Counted from the first letter of the stretch, positions 17,901 through 27,483 are shown. The stretch: 35,871 nt of DNA from Tubiluchus corallicola (GCA_030141605.1 JAQGDQ010000779.1:1-35871); one strand, 5' to 3'. Notes: generated by a model from the letters alone, not told the origin. Translations and numbers: made by a program.

Positions 17901-18122
17901 TTTAAGATAAAAAATGTACAGCTTGGATACTCCATTCATGAATCGCTCGTCAAAAAACTAAAAACAGAAAAAATTTATCTATACATGAACATATCTGACC
18001 TACATACTTTCGTCAATAGTAACTACGAAGGGTTTGACCCCGAAAGAGATACATTCTCTTCAGGGTATAACCCATACCCTTTAGCTACAAAATTCTCCTT
18101 CGGCATAAATCTGACACTATAA
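14949..18122 (+). CDS. susC: SusC-like TonB-dependent outer-membrane glycan transporter
   Basis: Outer-membrane TonB-dependent channel that imports oligosaccharides with its SusD partner. In order: an extended N-terminus and signal segment (to about residue 42), a carboxypeptidase-D regulatory-like domain (about 57-130, GKVTDSSEQPFPGV), a TonB box region (LEEVVAVGYGTQKK, 135-148), the plug with RVRGFG, ILIDGVEG, SVLKDASSAAIYGSRAANGVI, and a long beta-barrel ending in FSFGINLTL. The length of 1057 residues is typical. It is the first gene of a + strand locus, 18 bases before susD. The substrate is not readable from the sequence, but downstream sulfatases point to a sulfated glycan. Confidence 0.97.
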   Translation: MKKKMARVHHKAVHFYRTIITTQIMLSLFFAGVLLANNSVANVAPFENSGNESEQSGKITGKVTDSSEQPFPGVTIIVKGTTKGVITDRDGSFSITDITGDEVLVFSFVGMQSVEVAIKGRDSVNIRMEEDAIGLEEVVAVGYGTQKKVNLTGAISTVNIDETTQNRPITDASQVLSGKVTGVWVSQNSGAPGNDEASLRVRGFGTMNNANPLILIDGVEGLISEVNPNDIESVSVLKDASSAAIYGSRAANGVILITTKSGTNNNKIKINYNGYFGIQKLGRKYDLIDNSAEHMGIWNQAVINSGGDKLFPDDVVDAFLTGTDKYVYPNTNFFDEVMQVAGITEHNISVMSGSEKASYYLSIGYLDQDGIVKNTDAQKFNTKLNTDFVISDKLKAGAKFHIMQRSYTQPYDGVGRMFYMMANGYPFIAPYTKEGLPGATEAIYLSGEREGEPIVDTRNPIAEILNGEDTRARNFYKITFYSSAEVYDGLKWNINYSARNSDEIRDRYNEDIFCYGSNGYKTRNLDFPTVINNYRRAYQRYHWTAFSTLNYTKKVKENHETSLIAGVQAEERTLKWVSAQKSDPPKDGMTEVDAGTSNSIAEGNSSQWRMLSYFGRFDYAFKGKYLLEGNIRADASSRFKEENRWGIFPSFSAGWRLSEENFLNSVSWLDNLKVRASWGQLGNQNIYSQAGDYAYLTTITQNNKTSYNLNGQLQPGAAITQITDEEISWETTETANIGIDASFFNGRLSLETDYFRRKTFDILVQLPIPGILGGVKPPLENVGAMKNEGLEFAALWRAKPGSKFYYSAGANISYVDNKVTTFRGGSSPDQLYLIREGYSYKTLYGYKAIGVYQTDEEAKKHLPNNSYTPKAGHLIFQDVNNDGKIDYEDKQELGNTIPKITYGINLDMNYSNFNLSILCIGAGKVNSYMMNAWTSPLGISGGTVTKRWRDAWSPENPSNTLPMIIINDTWNRYDSSFWVQDISFFKIKNVQLGYSIHESLVKKLKTEKIYLYMNISDLHTFVNSNYEGFDPERDTFSSGYNPYPLATKFSFGINLTL

Positions 18123-18140
18123 CACATAAAAATACTAATC

Positions 18141-19688
18141 ATGAAAAAATATAAAACACTATTAATAAAAACACTACTCATAATATCCACTATTGCCCTT
18201 GCATCCTGTGGAAAAAACTTTTTAGATATAACACCAAAAGACAAAATAACAGAAGATATGTTCTGGCAGACAGAAGATGATGCATACTTCTCTCTCTATG
18301 GTGTGTATGCTGTAATACGTGAAGACTATGTATTAGGCTATGGAGGTGGATACGACGCCTGTACTCCCAATGCTCACCAATGGGCATGGTGGGAAGGGAA
18401 ACAGATGCAAATAGGAAATGGCAGTATACAATCTGCTGATGGATACATTGTTGAAGGTAGGTGGAGAGAATGTTATAAAGGAATAAACCGGGCAAACTAC
18501 TTTCTAAACAATATAGAGCATGTAGCAATGGAATCATCGGAGAAAGAGCTCTTAAAGGGCGAAATATACTTTCTGCGCGGACTATTCTACTCTATACTGG
18601 CAGAAACTTATGGGGGGGTACCAATTATACATCAATCTTTATCCATAGAAGAGGCACGCAGTATTAAAAGAAACACTATAGAAGAGACATGGGATCAGGT
18701 ACACTCCGACTATAACGCAGCTATAGATAGGCTAAATGAAGATGCCCCTATTGTAGGAAGAGCAACCCTAGGTGCTGCCTATGGAATGAAAATGCGGGCA
18801 TACTTAATTAAATCCGACTGGGAAGGTGTGCTATCAATGGTTGAAAAAATCGAAGAGTTAGGAAAATATGGGCTATTTGAATCATACCACGGACTATTTC
18901 AGCTGGAAAATGAAAACAACAAAGAGGTGCTGTTTGACATACAATTTATGGATGGCCCATTCTCTCAGGGGAGCGCCTTTGACTCTCGCTGGCAACCTCA
19001 AAACTTGAAATATGGTATCAGTGGCGCTAACTCAGTAGCCCCAATCCAGAACTTAGTAGACGCCTACGAGACGATAGACGGATCACCCATTGATCCGGAA
19101 AATCCTTATGCGAACAGGGATCCACGACTCGACTTTACCATCTTAAGACCGGGAGCATACTTTCAAGGACAACTATATCCTATTGATATACAAAACCATA
19201 ACGGACAAAAGGTAAACTACGGTATACGAAAATACACCATAGAAACACAACCAGTAAAAGAAGGTGAATCACCTCTTAACTTCATCATTCTTCGATATGC
19301 CGATGTGCTACTCTCAAAAGCAGAAGCATTAATTGAAAAAGAAAGCCCCAATGTTGATGAAGCAATTCAGTTGATTAACAAAATTCGTAATGAAAGAACA
19401 GATGTCAATATGCCAAACATCCCAACCGGGCTCTCTATAACTGATGCCAGAAAAAAACTACGACAGGAAAGGCGCATTGAATTTGCATTAGAAGGGCTAT
19501 ACTGGACAGACATAAAGCGGTGGGGAATAGGGTCTGACATCTACCCAGTACAAGTAATAGGACGTGAAGGCGAACTGGTTGACACCAAATTCCCGGATGG
19601 CTATAATAATGATAAAGACAACCTGCTTCCCATAGCGGATAGCGATATGTCGTTGAACCCGAATCTGGAACAAAACCCAAGTTACTAA
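18141..19688 (+). CDS. susD: SusD-like glycan-binding lipoprotein (RagB/SusD family)
   Basis: Surface lipoprotein that caps the SusC channel and binds glycan. A lipobox IALASC places the lipidated cysteine at residue 23. The N-terminal SusD region (FLDITPKDKITEDMFWQTEDDAYF), the TPR-like middle (EIYFLRGLFYSILAETYGGVPII) and the C-terminal region (RRIEFALEGLYWTDIKRWG and the end NLEQNPSY) are all present. The length of 515 residues is normal. Its stop codon is followed at once by the ATG of the next gene (TAA-ATG), so the two are tightly coupled. Confidence 0.97.
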   Translation: MKKYKTLLIKTLLIISTIALASCGKNFLDITPKDKITEDMFWQTEDDAYFSLYGVYAVIREDYVLGYGGGYDACTPNAHQWAWWEGKQMQIGNGSIQSADGYIVEGRWRECYKGINRANYFLNNIEHVAMESSEKELLKGEIYFLRGLFYSILAETYGGVPIIHQSLSIEEARSIKRNTIEETWDQVHSDYNAAIDRLNEDAPIVGRATLGAAYGMKMRAYLIKSDWEGVLSMVEKIEELGKYGLFESYHGLFQLENENNKEVLFDIQFMDGPFSQGSAFDSRWQPQNLKYGISGANSVAPIQNLVDAYETIDGSPIDPENPYANRDPRLDFTILRPGAYFQGQLYPIDIQNHNGQKVNYGIRKYTIETQPVKEGESPLNFIILRYADVLLSKAEALIEKESPNVDEAIQLINKIRNERTDVNMPNIPTGLSITDARKKLRQERRIEFALEGLYWTDIKRWGIGSDIYPVQVIGREGELVDTKFPDGYNNDKDNLLPIADSDMSLNPNLEQNPSY

Positions 19689-20426
19689 ATGAAATTATTA
19701 AAAATAACACTAACTGTGAGGAGCAGAAGATTTCTGCTCCTCACAACCATACTGCTAATTTTCTCAACCTGTAAAACACAGCAAAAACCAGATGCCTCAA
19801 TCCTTAAATGGGAGAACGAAATTCTCGACTTTGAAAAACTTGATAAAAAAAACAACTACCCAGAAAACTCAATAATGTTCCTGGGCAGTTCATCCATTCG
19901 CTTATGGACAAGCATCGAGGAAGATATGTCCCCATACCAGGTTATCCAGCGTGGATATGGAGGTGCTAAACTATCAGACCTGGATTACTATGTAGAAAGA
20001 ATTGTACTTCCACACAAAATAAAAGCATTGGTAATATTTGTTGCCAACGATATCTCAGGCAGTAATGATGATAAAACACCAAAAGAGGTTGCCCTCCTGT
20101 ATAAGAGCATAATCAGAAAAGTACAAAAAGGACACCCTGACATACCGATCTTTCAAATCGCAATCACACCCACACGGAGTCGATGGAATGTATGGGAAAA
20201 CACACACGAAGCAAACCGGCTTCTCAAAAAATTTGCAGACAACAATAACAACTTATACTTTATTGAAACAGTCGACTCGTTTTTAAATGAGCATAAAGAA
20301 CCTCGTGACGAACTGTTTCTTGATGACAAATTGCACCTGAACAAGCAGGGGTACAAAATATGGACAGGAATCATAAAAAGAGAGCTAGACAGAAACCTTA
20401 ACAGTAAAGATGGAGGAGAACCATAA
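19689..20426 (+). CDS. SGNH/GDSL-family hydrolase lipoprotein (probable carbohydrate esterase)
   Basis: Putative esterase of the SGNH superfamily, likely removing acetyl or other ester groups from the imported glycan. Seen: lipobox IFSTC (C28); block I FLGSSSIRLW (64-73, likely nucleophile S68); block II RGYGGAKLSDL with the oxyanion Gly; block III VANDIS (N120); block V DKLHLN (D213, H216). The length of 245 residues suits the family. It starts immediately after the susD stop codon, so translation is probably coupled. The exact ester is unknown; the family also contains lipases and acyl-hydrolases. Confidence 0.82.
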   Translation: MKLLKITLTVRSRRFLLLTTILLIFSTCKTQQKPDASILKWENEILDFEKLDKKNNYPENSIMFLGSSSIRLWTSIEEDMSPYQVIQRGYGGAKLSDLDYYVERIVLPHKIKALVIFVANDISGSNDDKTPKEVALLYKSIIRKVQKGHPDIPIFQIAITPTRSRWNVWENTHEANRLLKKFADNNNNLYFIETVDSFLNEHKEPRDELFLDDKLHLNKQGYKIWTGIIKRELDRNLNSKDGGEP

Positions 20427-20810
20427 AAGACTACCATAGCACCGTCGAGCCTATCGCAGTTGAACTAAATGATGACAAAGTCTAAGCATAAGAGATAGTC
20501 GGAACTACAAAACAAAAAAGCACACATACCACAAGCAAACCATAAAAATTAGCTTCGATGATAGCCTCTTCTGACCAGAAAAATACTGGATGGAGCTGAG
20601 TAAAGGAAGGCACGCAGGCTACTCGTCCGCACAGCCAATAAACAGCAACACTTGTAAACTAAATATCAACAAAGATTTTTTTTTACCTTGTAAATTGATA
20701 CTTTCACAAAAAAGTATTCACCACTACTTTGTTGCAAATTGAATACAAATACTGCTTATCATAGAAAAAACTATTAAACTAAGCATTTAATTAATAAACA
20801 TCTAATTAAA
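20427..20810. other. Gap inside the polysaccharide locus, possibly holding a decayed gene
   Basis: This 384-base gap separates susC-susD-esterase from the sulfatase genes. Several short stretches look coding-like but are broken by stops, for example a frame at 20430 reading DYHSTVEPIAVELNDDKV before a stop. Near 20690-20745 several TACTTTG/TACTTTC-like words could form a sulfatase promoter, but none matches the spacing of TAnnTTTG. No family could be recognised. Confidence 0.4.
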
Positions 20811-22313
20811 ATGAAAAACTACCTGGTCGTCTCCCTTTTACTACTAATAACAGCAAGCTGTACCACCAATACAGAAAAAAACAAAACTCCCAATATTATT
20901 ATTATATATGCAGATGACCTGGGATTTGGAGATGTTAGCAGCTATGGAGCAACTGAGCTCCTCACACCAAATATTGATAAGGTGGCCAGTGAAGGGGTGC
21001 TATTCACAAATGGATACTGCACCTCTGCAACCTGTACTCCAAGCAGATACGGACTCCTTACAGGCGAATATCCGTGGAGAAACAGGAGTGCACGCATTCT
21101 GGCAGGAGACGCTCCCATGCTAATTCGCCCCGGAACAACAACTCTGCCATCACTGCTGAAAGAGGCAGGATACCGTACCGGAATTGTAGGTAAATGGCAT
21201 CTCGGACTAGGTAATGGAGATGTAAACTGGAATGAAGAGGTAAAGCCGGGACCACGCCACATAGGATTTAACTACGAATTTATTATGGCTGCAACCAACG
21301 ATAGGGTACCCACTGTATATATCGAAAATGGCTTTGTCCATGGAGTAAACCCTAACGACCCTATAGAAGTCAACTACAAAAAAAACTTCCCGGGAGAACC
21401 TACCGGAAAAGACAACCCCGAACTTCTAAAAATGATGCACAGCCATGGGCATAATAACTCTATTGTAAATGGGATTGGAAGAATCGGCTTTATGAAAGGA
21501 GGAAAATCTGCCCGGTGGATAGACGAAAACATGGCAGACACTTTTCTGGTAAAAGCGCAGCAATTTATCAAAAACAACATTGATAAACCATTCTTTCTCT
21601 ACTACGCCCTTCACCAACCACACGTGCCACGTGTTCCTCACCCACGCTTTGTCGGCACATCGGGGCTAGGACCTCGTGGTGACGTAATTGTTGAGGCCGA
21701 CTGGTGTGTGGGAGAAATAATGAAAACTCTAGATAAACTTGGAATCACTGAAAATACCATGGTAATCATATCTAGCGATAATGGCCCCGTTCTCGATGAC
21801 GGATACTACGACGACGCAGTTACAAAAATAGGGAACCATGATCCTCTAGGAGGACTACGTGGAGGCAAATACAGCCTATTTGATGGAGGAACTCATGTCC
21901 CATTTATTGTTCACTGGAAAGACAATATTAAGCCGGCAATATCAGATGCCCTGGTCTGCCAAATAGACTTCCTAGCCTCATTTGCAAGCCTCTTAAACAT
22001 CAATATCGACCCAAAAGATAGCGAAAATATTATGCCGGCTCTCATGGGTAAATCGCCCAAAGGCAGAGAAAACTTGGTGATTGAAGCAACAGGAAGAATC
22101 GCTTTTCGCTCCGGAGACTGGATGCTTATACCTCCACACAACGGAAAACCCATGACCAACAAATTTGTTAACATAGAAACAGGCAACAACAAAGCCTATC
22201 AACTATATAACATATCAGACGACACGGGACAACAAAAAAACCTGGCAAAACAGCTCCCGGAAAAAACAAAAGAACTCGCAGATCAACTAGAAGCTATAAA
22301 GAATCAAAAATAA
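20811..22313 (+). CDS. Lipoprotein sulfatase, S1 family (CTPSR type)
   Basis: Periplasmic or surface sulfatase that removes sulfate esters from glycan. Lipobox ITASC gives the lipidated C17. The metal site opens IIIYADDLGFGD (D35, D36), the formylglycine motif is CTPSR (C75), followed by LTGEYPWR, GKWHLG, HQPHVPRVPHPRF and SSDNGPV. At 500 residues it is complete. The maturase (anaerobic sulfatase-maturating enzyme) that converts C75 to formylglycine is not in this window. First of three sulfatases, 34 bases before the next. The sulfated position it attacks is unknown. Confidence 0.95.
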   Translation: MKNYLVVSLLLLITASCTTNTEKNKTPNIIIIYADDLGFGDVSSYGATELLTPNIDKVASEGVLFTNGYCTSATCTPSRYGLLTGEYPWRNRSARILAGDAPMLIRPGTTTLPSLLKEAGYRTGIVGKWHLGLGNGDVNWNEEVKPGPRHIGFNYEFIMAATNDRVPTVYIENGFVHGVNPNDPIEVNYKKNFPGEPTGKDNPELLKMMHSHGHNNSIVNGIGRIGFMKGGKSARWIDENMADTFLVKAQQFIKNNIDKPFFLYYALHQPHVPRVPHPRFVGTSGLGPRGDVIVEADWCVGEIMKTLDKLGITENTMVIISSDNGPVLDDGYYDDAVTKIGNHDPLGGLRGGKYSLFDGGTHVPFIVHWKDNIKPAISDALVCQIDFLASFASLLNINIDPKDSENIMPALMGKSPKGRENLVIEATGRIAFRSGDWMLIPPHNGKPMTNKFVNIETGNNKAYQLYNISDDTGQQKNLAKQLPEKTKELADQLEAIKNQK

Positions 22314-22347
22314 CATCCAACAACACTCTTACTTACATAGAGTCATA

Positions 22348-23760
22348 ATGTTAACAAACATTCGATACAAATACCATGTAGTGTTATTACTAATAACTTT
22401 CCTTTTAGGTTGCTCATCGAGCACCCCCTCTCCAAACATTATCATCTTTCTGGTAGATGACCTGGGATGGCGTGACACTGGCTTTATGGGAAGCAACTAC
22501 TATGAAACTCCCAATATGGATAAACTGGCCTGGCAAGGAATGGTTTTCACAAGCGCTTACACCAATGCACCCAATTGCGCTCCCTCTCGAGCCAGCCTGA
22601 TAAGTGGACTTTACCCGCCTCACCATGAAATATACACCGTAGGAGAACCGGCACGGGGAAGCATAAAAAAAAGAAAACTAATTCCGTCACCCAATAAAGT
22701 GGTGCTTGATGGAAAATTTACAACCATTGCAGAAGTACTTAAAGAGGCCGGTTACGCAACCTGTCACATAGGAAAATGGCACCTGGGAAGCGATGAGGAC
22801 ACCAGCCCGGAAGGACAAGGATTCGATATAAACATTGCCGGAAATCACACAGGCACACCTATGGGAGGATACTTTAGCCCATATAAAAACCCTCAACTAC
22901 CCAATGGGCACAAAGGTGAATACCTAACTGATAGGTTAACCACAGAAGCAATGAAATTTATTGAATCAAACAAAAAACAGCCCTTCTTTCTGCACCTTGC
23001 TCACTATGCAGTACATACACCTATCCAGGGTAAAAAAGAATACTTCGCTAAATATGAGAAAAAACACCCGGATAGAGAACAGGATAACGTCGAATATGCA
23101 GCTATGATACAGAGCGTAGACGAAAGTCTTGGCAAACTGATGCAACAGCTGGACAGACTCAACATATCAAAAAACACAGTTATAATCTTTTTTTCCGACA
23201 ATGGAGGGGTTGGTAGTATTACCTCGTGCAAACCACTAAAAGGCTTTAAAGGAAGCTTGTATGAAGGAGGAATAAGAGTACCTTTGGTAATCAGTTGGCC
23301 AGATAAAATAAAACCAAAAACACAGTGTGACACACCCGTTATAGGAATTGACCTATACCCTACCATTATGGAACTATCAGGCATCGAGCCATCAAAGCTC
23401 GATGGCGAAAGCCTTACACCTCTGCTGCTTCAAAAAAATGATTGGAATAGGGAGTCTATCTTCTGGCACTTCCCTGCATACTTAGAGTCATATAGAGGAT
23501 GTAAATATCCTGATGAGCTCACAAAAGGATGGCGGTCAGTACCATCAGGCGCCATACGCAAGGGCAATTGGAAACTTATTGAAGACTTCGAAGACAACAC
23601 CTATAAACTATACAACCTGGAAAAAGACATATCTGAATCCAATAACCTAGCTACCCAGCTTCCTGACAAAACAAAAGAACTGCTAAAAGACCTTAAAACA
23701 TGGCAAAAAAAAGTAAATGCACACGTTCCAACAGAACGAAACACATTGTACTCACCTTAA
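22348..23760 (+). CDS. Lipoprotein sulfatase, S1 family (CAPSR type)
   Basis: Second sulfatase of the locus. Lipobox FLLGC (C22), metal-site opening IIFLVDDLGWRDTG (D37, D38), formylglycine motif NCAPSRASLISGLYPP (C77), GKWHLG, HYAVHTPIQ, and FFSDNGG. It is closer to iduronate- or arylsulfatase-A-like members than the first enzyme, but a subfamily cannot be assigned by eye. It ends 21 bases before the third sulfatase and is clearly co-transcribed. Confidence 0.95.
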   Translation: MLTNIRYKYHVVLLLITFLLGCSSSTPSPNIIIFLVDDLGWRDTGFMGSNYYETPNMDKLAWQGMVFTSAYTNAPNCAPSRASLISGLYPPHHEIYTVGEPARGSIKKRKLIPSPNKVVLDGKFTTIAEVLKEAGYATCHIGKWHLGSDEDTSPEGQGFDINIAGNHTGTPMGGYFSPYKNPQLPNGHKGEYLTDRLTTEAMKFIESNKKQPFFLHLAHYAVHTPIQGKKEYFAKYEKKHPDREQDNVEYAAMIQSVDESLGKLMQQLDRLNISKNTVIIFFSDNGGVGSITSCKPLKGFKGSLYEGGIRVPLVISWPDKIKPKTQCDTPVIGIDLYPTIMELSGIEPSKLDGESLTPLLLQKNDWNRESIFWHFPAYLESYRGCKYPDELTKGWRSVPSGAIRKGNWKLIEDFEDNTYKLYNLEKDISESNNLATQLPDKTKELLKDLKTWQKKVNAHVPTERNTLYSP

Positions 23761-23781
23761 AATAAATTAAATACAGCAATT

Positions 23782-25317
23782 ATGAAAAAATTCATGATAA
23801 TAATATTACTAAGTGTATGTGTGTATGGATGCTCAAACTCCGGCACCAAAACATCTAAACAACCAAACATCATAATGTTTTTGATTGATGATATGGGCTG
23901 GCAAGACACCTCAGTACCTCTCTGGAATAAAAAAACAGCACTGAATGAACAATTTCACACTCCGGGGATGGAAAAACTTGCCGAACAAGGGATGAAATTC
24001 TCTCAAGCCTACGCCTGTGCTGTATGCTCTCCCACACGGGTTAGCCTGATGACAGGCATGAATGCTGCACGCCATCGTGTAACAAACTGGACACTCAGAT
24101 ACAATAAATCAAATGACAAAAAGGACGATAAATTAAACTTTCCAATATGGAATGTAAATGGGCTACAACCAGTTGACGATATTGAAAACTCCGTATACGC
24201 AACCACACTTCCGGAGCTGTTAAAACAAAACGGCTACTTTACTATTCACTGCGGGAAAGCACACTTTGGTGCTATTGGAACCCCCGGAGCCAACCCTTCA
24301 AACCTGGGCTTTGATATAAATATTGCCGGACACGCAGCAGGAGCACCTGCCAGCTATCAGGGAACAGACAGATACGGAAATGATGAAAACGGAGCTCCCA
24401 AAAGCGTTTGGTCTGTGCCTCACCTTAAAAAATATCATGGCAAAAACATATACCTGACTGAAGCTCTGACACTAGAAACTATTAACTCTCTAAACACAGC
24501 AATCACCAAAAAGAAACCGTTCTACCTATACATGTCCCACTATGCAGTACATACACCAATTCAACCGGACTCTCGCTTCTATCAAAAATATAAAGACAAG
24601 GGGCTAAATGATACTGAAGCAAAATATGCTTCAATGGTGGAAGGAATGGATAAAAGCCTTGTCGACTTGATGTCATGGCTAGATGAAAAAGGAATAGCAG
24701 ACAATACAATCATACTATTTATGTCTGACAATGGTGGATTAAGCGCACATGGACGAGGAGGAGACAGACACACTCACAACTATCCGCTAAACAGCGGTAA
24801 AGGCTCTGCTTATGAGGGAGGAGTACGTGTACCTATGATTGTGAAGTGGCCGGGAATAGTTAAACCGGGAACAAAATGTAGCGACTATCTTATCATTGAA
24901 GACTTCTTTTCAACAATCCTAGAAATGGCAGATATAAAAAACCCAAAAACAGTTCAAACAGTAGATGGGAAAAGCTTCGTACCTATGCTGAAGCAGAAAA
25001 AGATAAAGGCAGAAGGACGTGATATCTTTTGGCACTACCCCAATAAATGGGGAGGAAAAGGCCCTGGTATCGGCACAACAAGTACCATACGCAGTGGTAA
25101 CTGGAAACTTATATACTGGTATAAAAACCAACAACTTGAGCTCTACAATATATATGAAGATATTGGTGAAACTAACAATGTAGCACAACAATTTCCACAA
25201 AAAGTACAAGAATTAGCCGGACGACTGGGGAAACACCTTCGCAAAATGAATGCACAACGCCCGACTTATATTGAAGATGACAGCTTTGCACCCTGGCCTG
25301 ACGAAGCAATAAAATAA
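23782..25317 (+). CDS. Lipoprotein sulfatase, S1 family (CSPTR type)
   Basis: Third sulfatase. Lipobox VYGC (C17), metal-site opening IMFLIDDMGWQD (D36, D37), formylglycine motif CSPTR (C82) with VSLMTGMNAARH, then GKAHFG in place of GKWHLG, HYAVHTPIQPDSRF, and FMSDNGGLSAHGRGG. The three sulfatases differ strongly from each other around the active site, so they probably attack different sulfate positions. The length of 511 residues is usual. It lies 31 bases before the kinase gene. Confidence 0.95.
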   Translation: MKKFMIIILLSVCVYGCSNSGTKTSKQPNIIMFLIDDMGWQDTSVPLWNKKTALNEQFHTPGMEKLAEQGMKFSQAYACAVCSPTRVSLMTGMNAARHRVTNWTLRYNKSNDKKDDKLNFPIWNVNGLQPVDDIENSVYATTLPELLKQNGYFTIHCGKAHFGAIGTPGANPSNLGFDINIAGHAAGAPASYQGTDRYGNDENGAPKSVWSVPHLKKYHGKNIYLTEALTLETINSLNTAITKKKPFYLYMSHYAVHTPIQPDSRFYQKYKDKGLNDTEAKYASMVEGMDKSLVDLMSWLDEKGIADNTIILFMSDNGGLSAHGRGGDRHTHNYPLNSGKGSAYEGGVRVPMIVKWPGIVKPGTKCSDYLIIEDFFSTILEMADIKNPKTVQTVDGKSFVPMLKQKKIKAEGRDIFWHYPNKWGGKGPGIGTTSTIRSGNWKLIYWYKNQQLELYNIYEDIGETNNVAQQFPQKVQELAGRLGKHLRKMNAQRPTYIEDDSFAPWPDEAIK

Positions 25318-25348
25318 CACACTTAAAACCATCAAACCCATAACAAAT

Positions 25349-26209
25349 ATGAAAAGCTTTAAAGTTATTGGAATAGGTGAAATTCTCTGGGATCTACTAC
25401 CTGAAGGGAAAAGCTTGGGAGGCGCACCTGCAAACTTTATTTTTCACGCACAACAACATGGTGCACAAGGTATTGTAATAAGTGCAATCGGCAATGATGA
25501 GCTGGGGAATGAAATAAAAAAAGAACTTAACAAAAAAAACATTGAAAGCAGGCTGTCTCTGTCCAATATGCCAACAGGTACTGTAACAGTTAAACTGAAT
25601 AATGGCTCACCCTCCTATACCATAAATGAAAATGTTGCATGGGACAACATTACCCTCTCACCCTCTGCAAAAGCATCTCTAGAAAATACAGATGCTGTAT
25701 GCTTTGGCTCTCTGGCACAGCGCTGCAAAACATCCCGACAAGCTATCAGGAATGCACTTGAAATAGTCCCGGAACACTGCCTGAAAATTTTTGACATCAA
25801 TATACGGCAAACATTTTACTCCAAAGAAACCATTGAAAAATCGCTTAAATATGCGAACATACTTAAAATAAATGATGAAGAACTGGAACTGCTTATCGAA
25901 ATATTTCAGCAAAAAAAATCTGAAAATGACATATGCCAAAATCTCATCGAAAAATACAACCTGAAACTATTGGCCCTGACCAAAGGCTCAAAAGAAAGTG
26001 TCCTTTACACACCCAAAGAACAATCACGCATAAAAAGCCCAAAAGTTACGGTTGTAGATACCGTTGGCGCAGGCGACTCATTTACAGCAACAATGATAAT
26101 GGGACTACTCCACAAAAAACCTTTAAAACAGCTGCATGAAAAAGCGGTGAAAACATCTGCCTTCGTCTGTACTCAAAAAGGGGCTGTACCACCACACATA
26201 GCCGTCTAA
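25349..26209 (+). CDS. PfkB-family sugar kinase (fructokinase-like)
   Basis: Cytoplasmic ribokinase-family kinase. The N-terminal motif GEILWDLLPEGKSLGGAPANF is that of fructokinase-like members, and the C-terminal signature DTVGAGDSF (237-245, catalytic D243) is intact. At 286 residues it is complete. As the last gene of the locus it probably phosphorylates a monosaccharide released from the glycan. Because uxuA/uxuB-like genes lie next door it could be a 2-keto-3-deoxygluconate kinase, but its N-terminus does not resemble known KDG kinases. It converges with uxuA across 21 bases. Confidence 0.88.
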   Translation: MKSFKVIGIGEILWDLLPEGKSLGGAPANFIFHAQQHGAQGIVISAIGNDELGNEIKKELNKKNIESRLSLSNMPTGTVTVKLNNGSPSYTINENVAWDNITLSPSAKASLENTDAVCFGSLAQRCKTSRQAIRNALEIVPEHCLKIFDINIRQTFYSKETIEKSLKYANILKINDEELELLIEIFQQKKSENDICQNLIEKYNLKLLALTKGSKESVLYTPKEQSRIKSPKVTVVDTVGAGDSFTATMIMGLLHKKPLKQLHEKAVKTSAFVCTQKGAVPPHIAV

Positions 26210-26230
26210 ACTTCACAAAAACAACCGACT

Positions 26231-27424
26231 TCAACAAGACAACCCCGCAAAAAGCCCCTCCAGCTGAGCCAAACCCTTCATCCTGCCAAGCAATGGATAG
26301 CCGGGGTTGCTATCCATCTTAAAATCATACAACATTTTCACACCGTGATCCGGCCTTACAGGTATACGAAAACACTTATCTCCATTCACCCTACGCTTCT
26401 CCTGCTCCTCTACTACCGCCTTGACCACAGACGGCATATCAATATCCCCGCTCAGGTGCCCTGTCTCACAAAACGAACCACTAACCAGGCGTTTCGTATT
26501 TCGCAAATGAATAAAATGTATACGACTGCCAAAGCTATTAATCATATCGACCAGATCATTCTCCGGACATACACCCAAAGATCCCGAACATAAAGTAACT
26601 CCATTACTATCAGAACTAACAGCATCAAGTATCCAGCGAATATCCTCACTATTTGTTACAATACGGGGCAACCCAAGCAGCGAAAACGGAGGATCATCAG
26701 GGTGGATACACATACTTACACCCGCCTCCTCAGCAACAGGAATGACTCTCTCAAGAAAGCGTTTTAAATTACATCTAAGCTGCTCCCTCCCGATCCTGTT
26801 ATAACTATCTATACGAGATAGAAAAATGCTTTTGGGATCACGCCCTTCTCCTCCAATAGTCCCGCCAATAAAACCCTGTGTCTTAACAATAATATTGTAA
26901 GCTAGCCTCTCTGCCTCCTCCACGGTGAGACTCTTGGCAATCCTCTCCGCCTCTCTTAACACACCCTTGGGATAATCGCCCTCTCCACCGGCTCTCCTCA
27001 GGACATAAAGATCAAAAGCAACAAATGTGGGAAAATCAAAACACATTGTCTCTGAGCCATCCGATAATATATACTCCAAATCAGTACGCGCCCAGTCCAG
27101 GACAGGCATAAAATTATAACAAACCGTATCAATACCGCACCTGCCCAAGTTGCGAATACTGGCGCAATAATTCTCTATTAACCTGTCACTCTCTTCATCT
27201 GCTCGCTTTATACTATCAGAAACGGGAAGGCTCTCAACAACAGCCCACTTCATCCCATACTGCTCAACCTTCCTCTTGACTCTCTCTATCTCACCACTCT
27301 CCCACACATCTCCACTAGGAATATGGTGCAAAGCAGTAACTATCCCCTCAACACCAACCTGCCTTATATCTTTAAGCGATATGGGATCTTTCTCCCCAAA
27401 CCACCTCCATGTTTTATAAAACAT
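26231..27424 (-). CDS. uxuA: Mannonate dehydratase
   Basis: Dehydrates D-mannonate to 2-keto-3-deoxygluconate in glucuronate breakdown. The family opening KTWRWFGEKDPISL, VTALHHIPSGDVW, CIHPDDPPFSLLGLPRIV, LCSGSLGVCPEND and HLRNTKR are all seen. The ATG at 27424 gives 397 residues and the start MFYKTWRWFG, matching the family; an upstream in-frame TTG at 27481 would add 19 residues of no resemblance. It follows the SDR gene by 59 bases, forming a uronate pair. Confidence 0.96.
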   Translation of the reverse strand: MFYKTWRWFGEKDPISLKDIRQVGVEGIVTALHHIPSGDVWESGEIERVKRKVEQYGMKWAVVESLPVSDSIKRADEESDRLIENYCASIRNLGRCGIDTVCYNFMPVLDWARTDLEYILSDGSETMCFDFPTFVAFDLYVLRRAGGEGDYPKGVLREAERIAKSLTVEEAERLAYNIIVKTQGFIGGTIGGEGRDPKSIFLSRIDSYNRIGREQLRCNLKRFLERVIPVAEEAGVSMCIHPDDPPFSLLGLPRIVTNSEDIRWILDAVSSDSNGVTLCSGSLGVCPENDLVDMINSFGSRIHFIHLRNTKRLVSGSFCETGHLSGDIDMPSVVKAVVEEQEKRRVNGDKCFRIPVRPDHGVKMLYDFKMDSNPGYPLLGRMKGLAQLEGLFAGLSC

Positions 27425-27483
27425 CACTACAAAATTTAACCATGCTGGATATACCACCCCTACACCTCTTTGCCGAAACAAAA

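Noticed and set aside
25349-26209. 2-keto-3-deoxygluconate kinase
   Set aside because: Attractive because of the neighbouring uronate genes, but the N-terminus is fructokinase-like; kept as PfkB-family with uncertain substrate.
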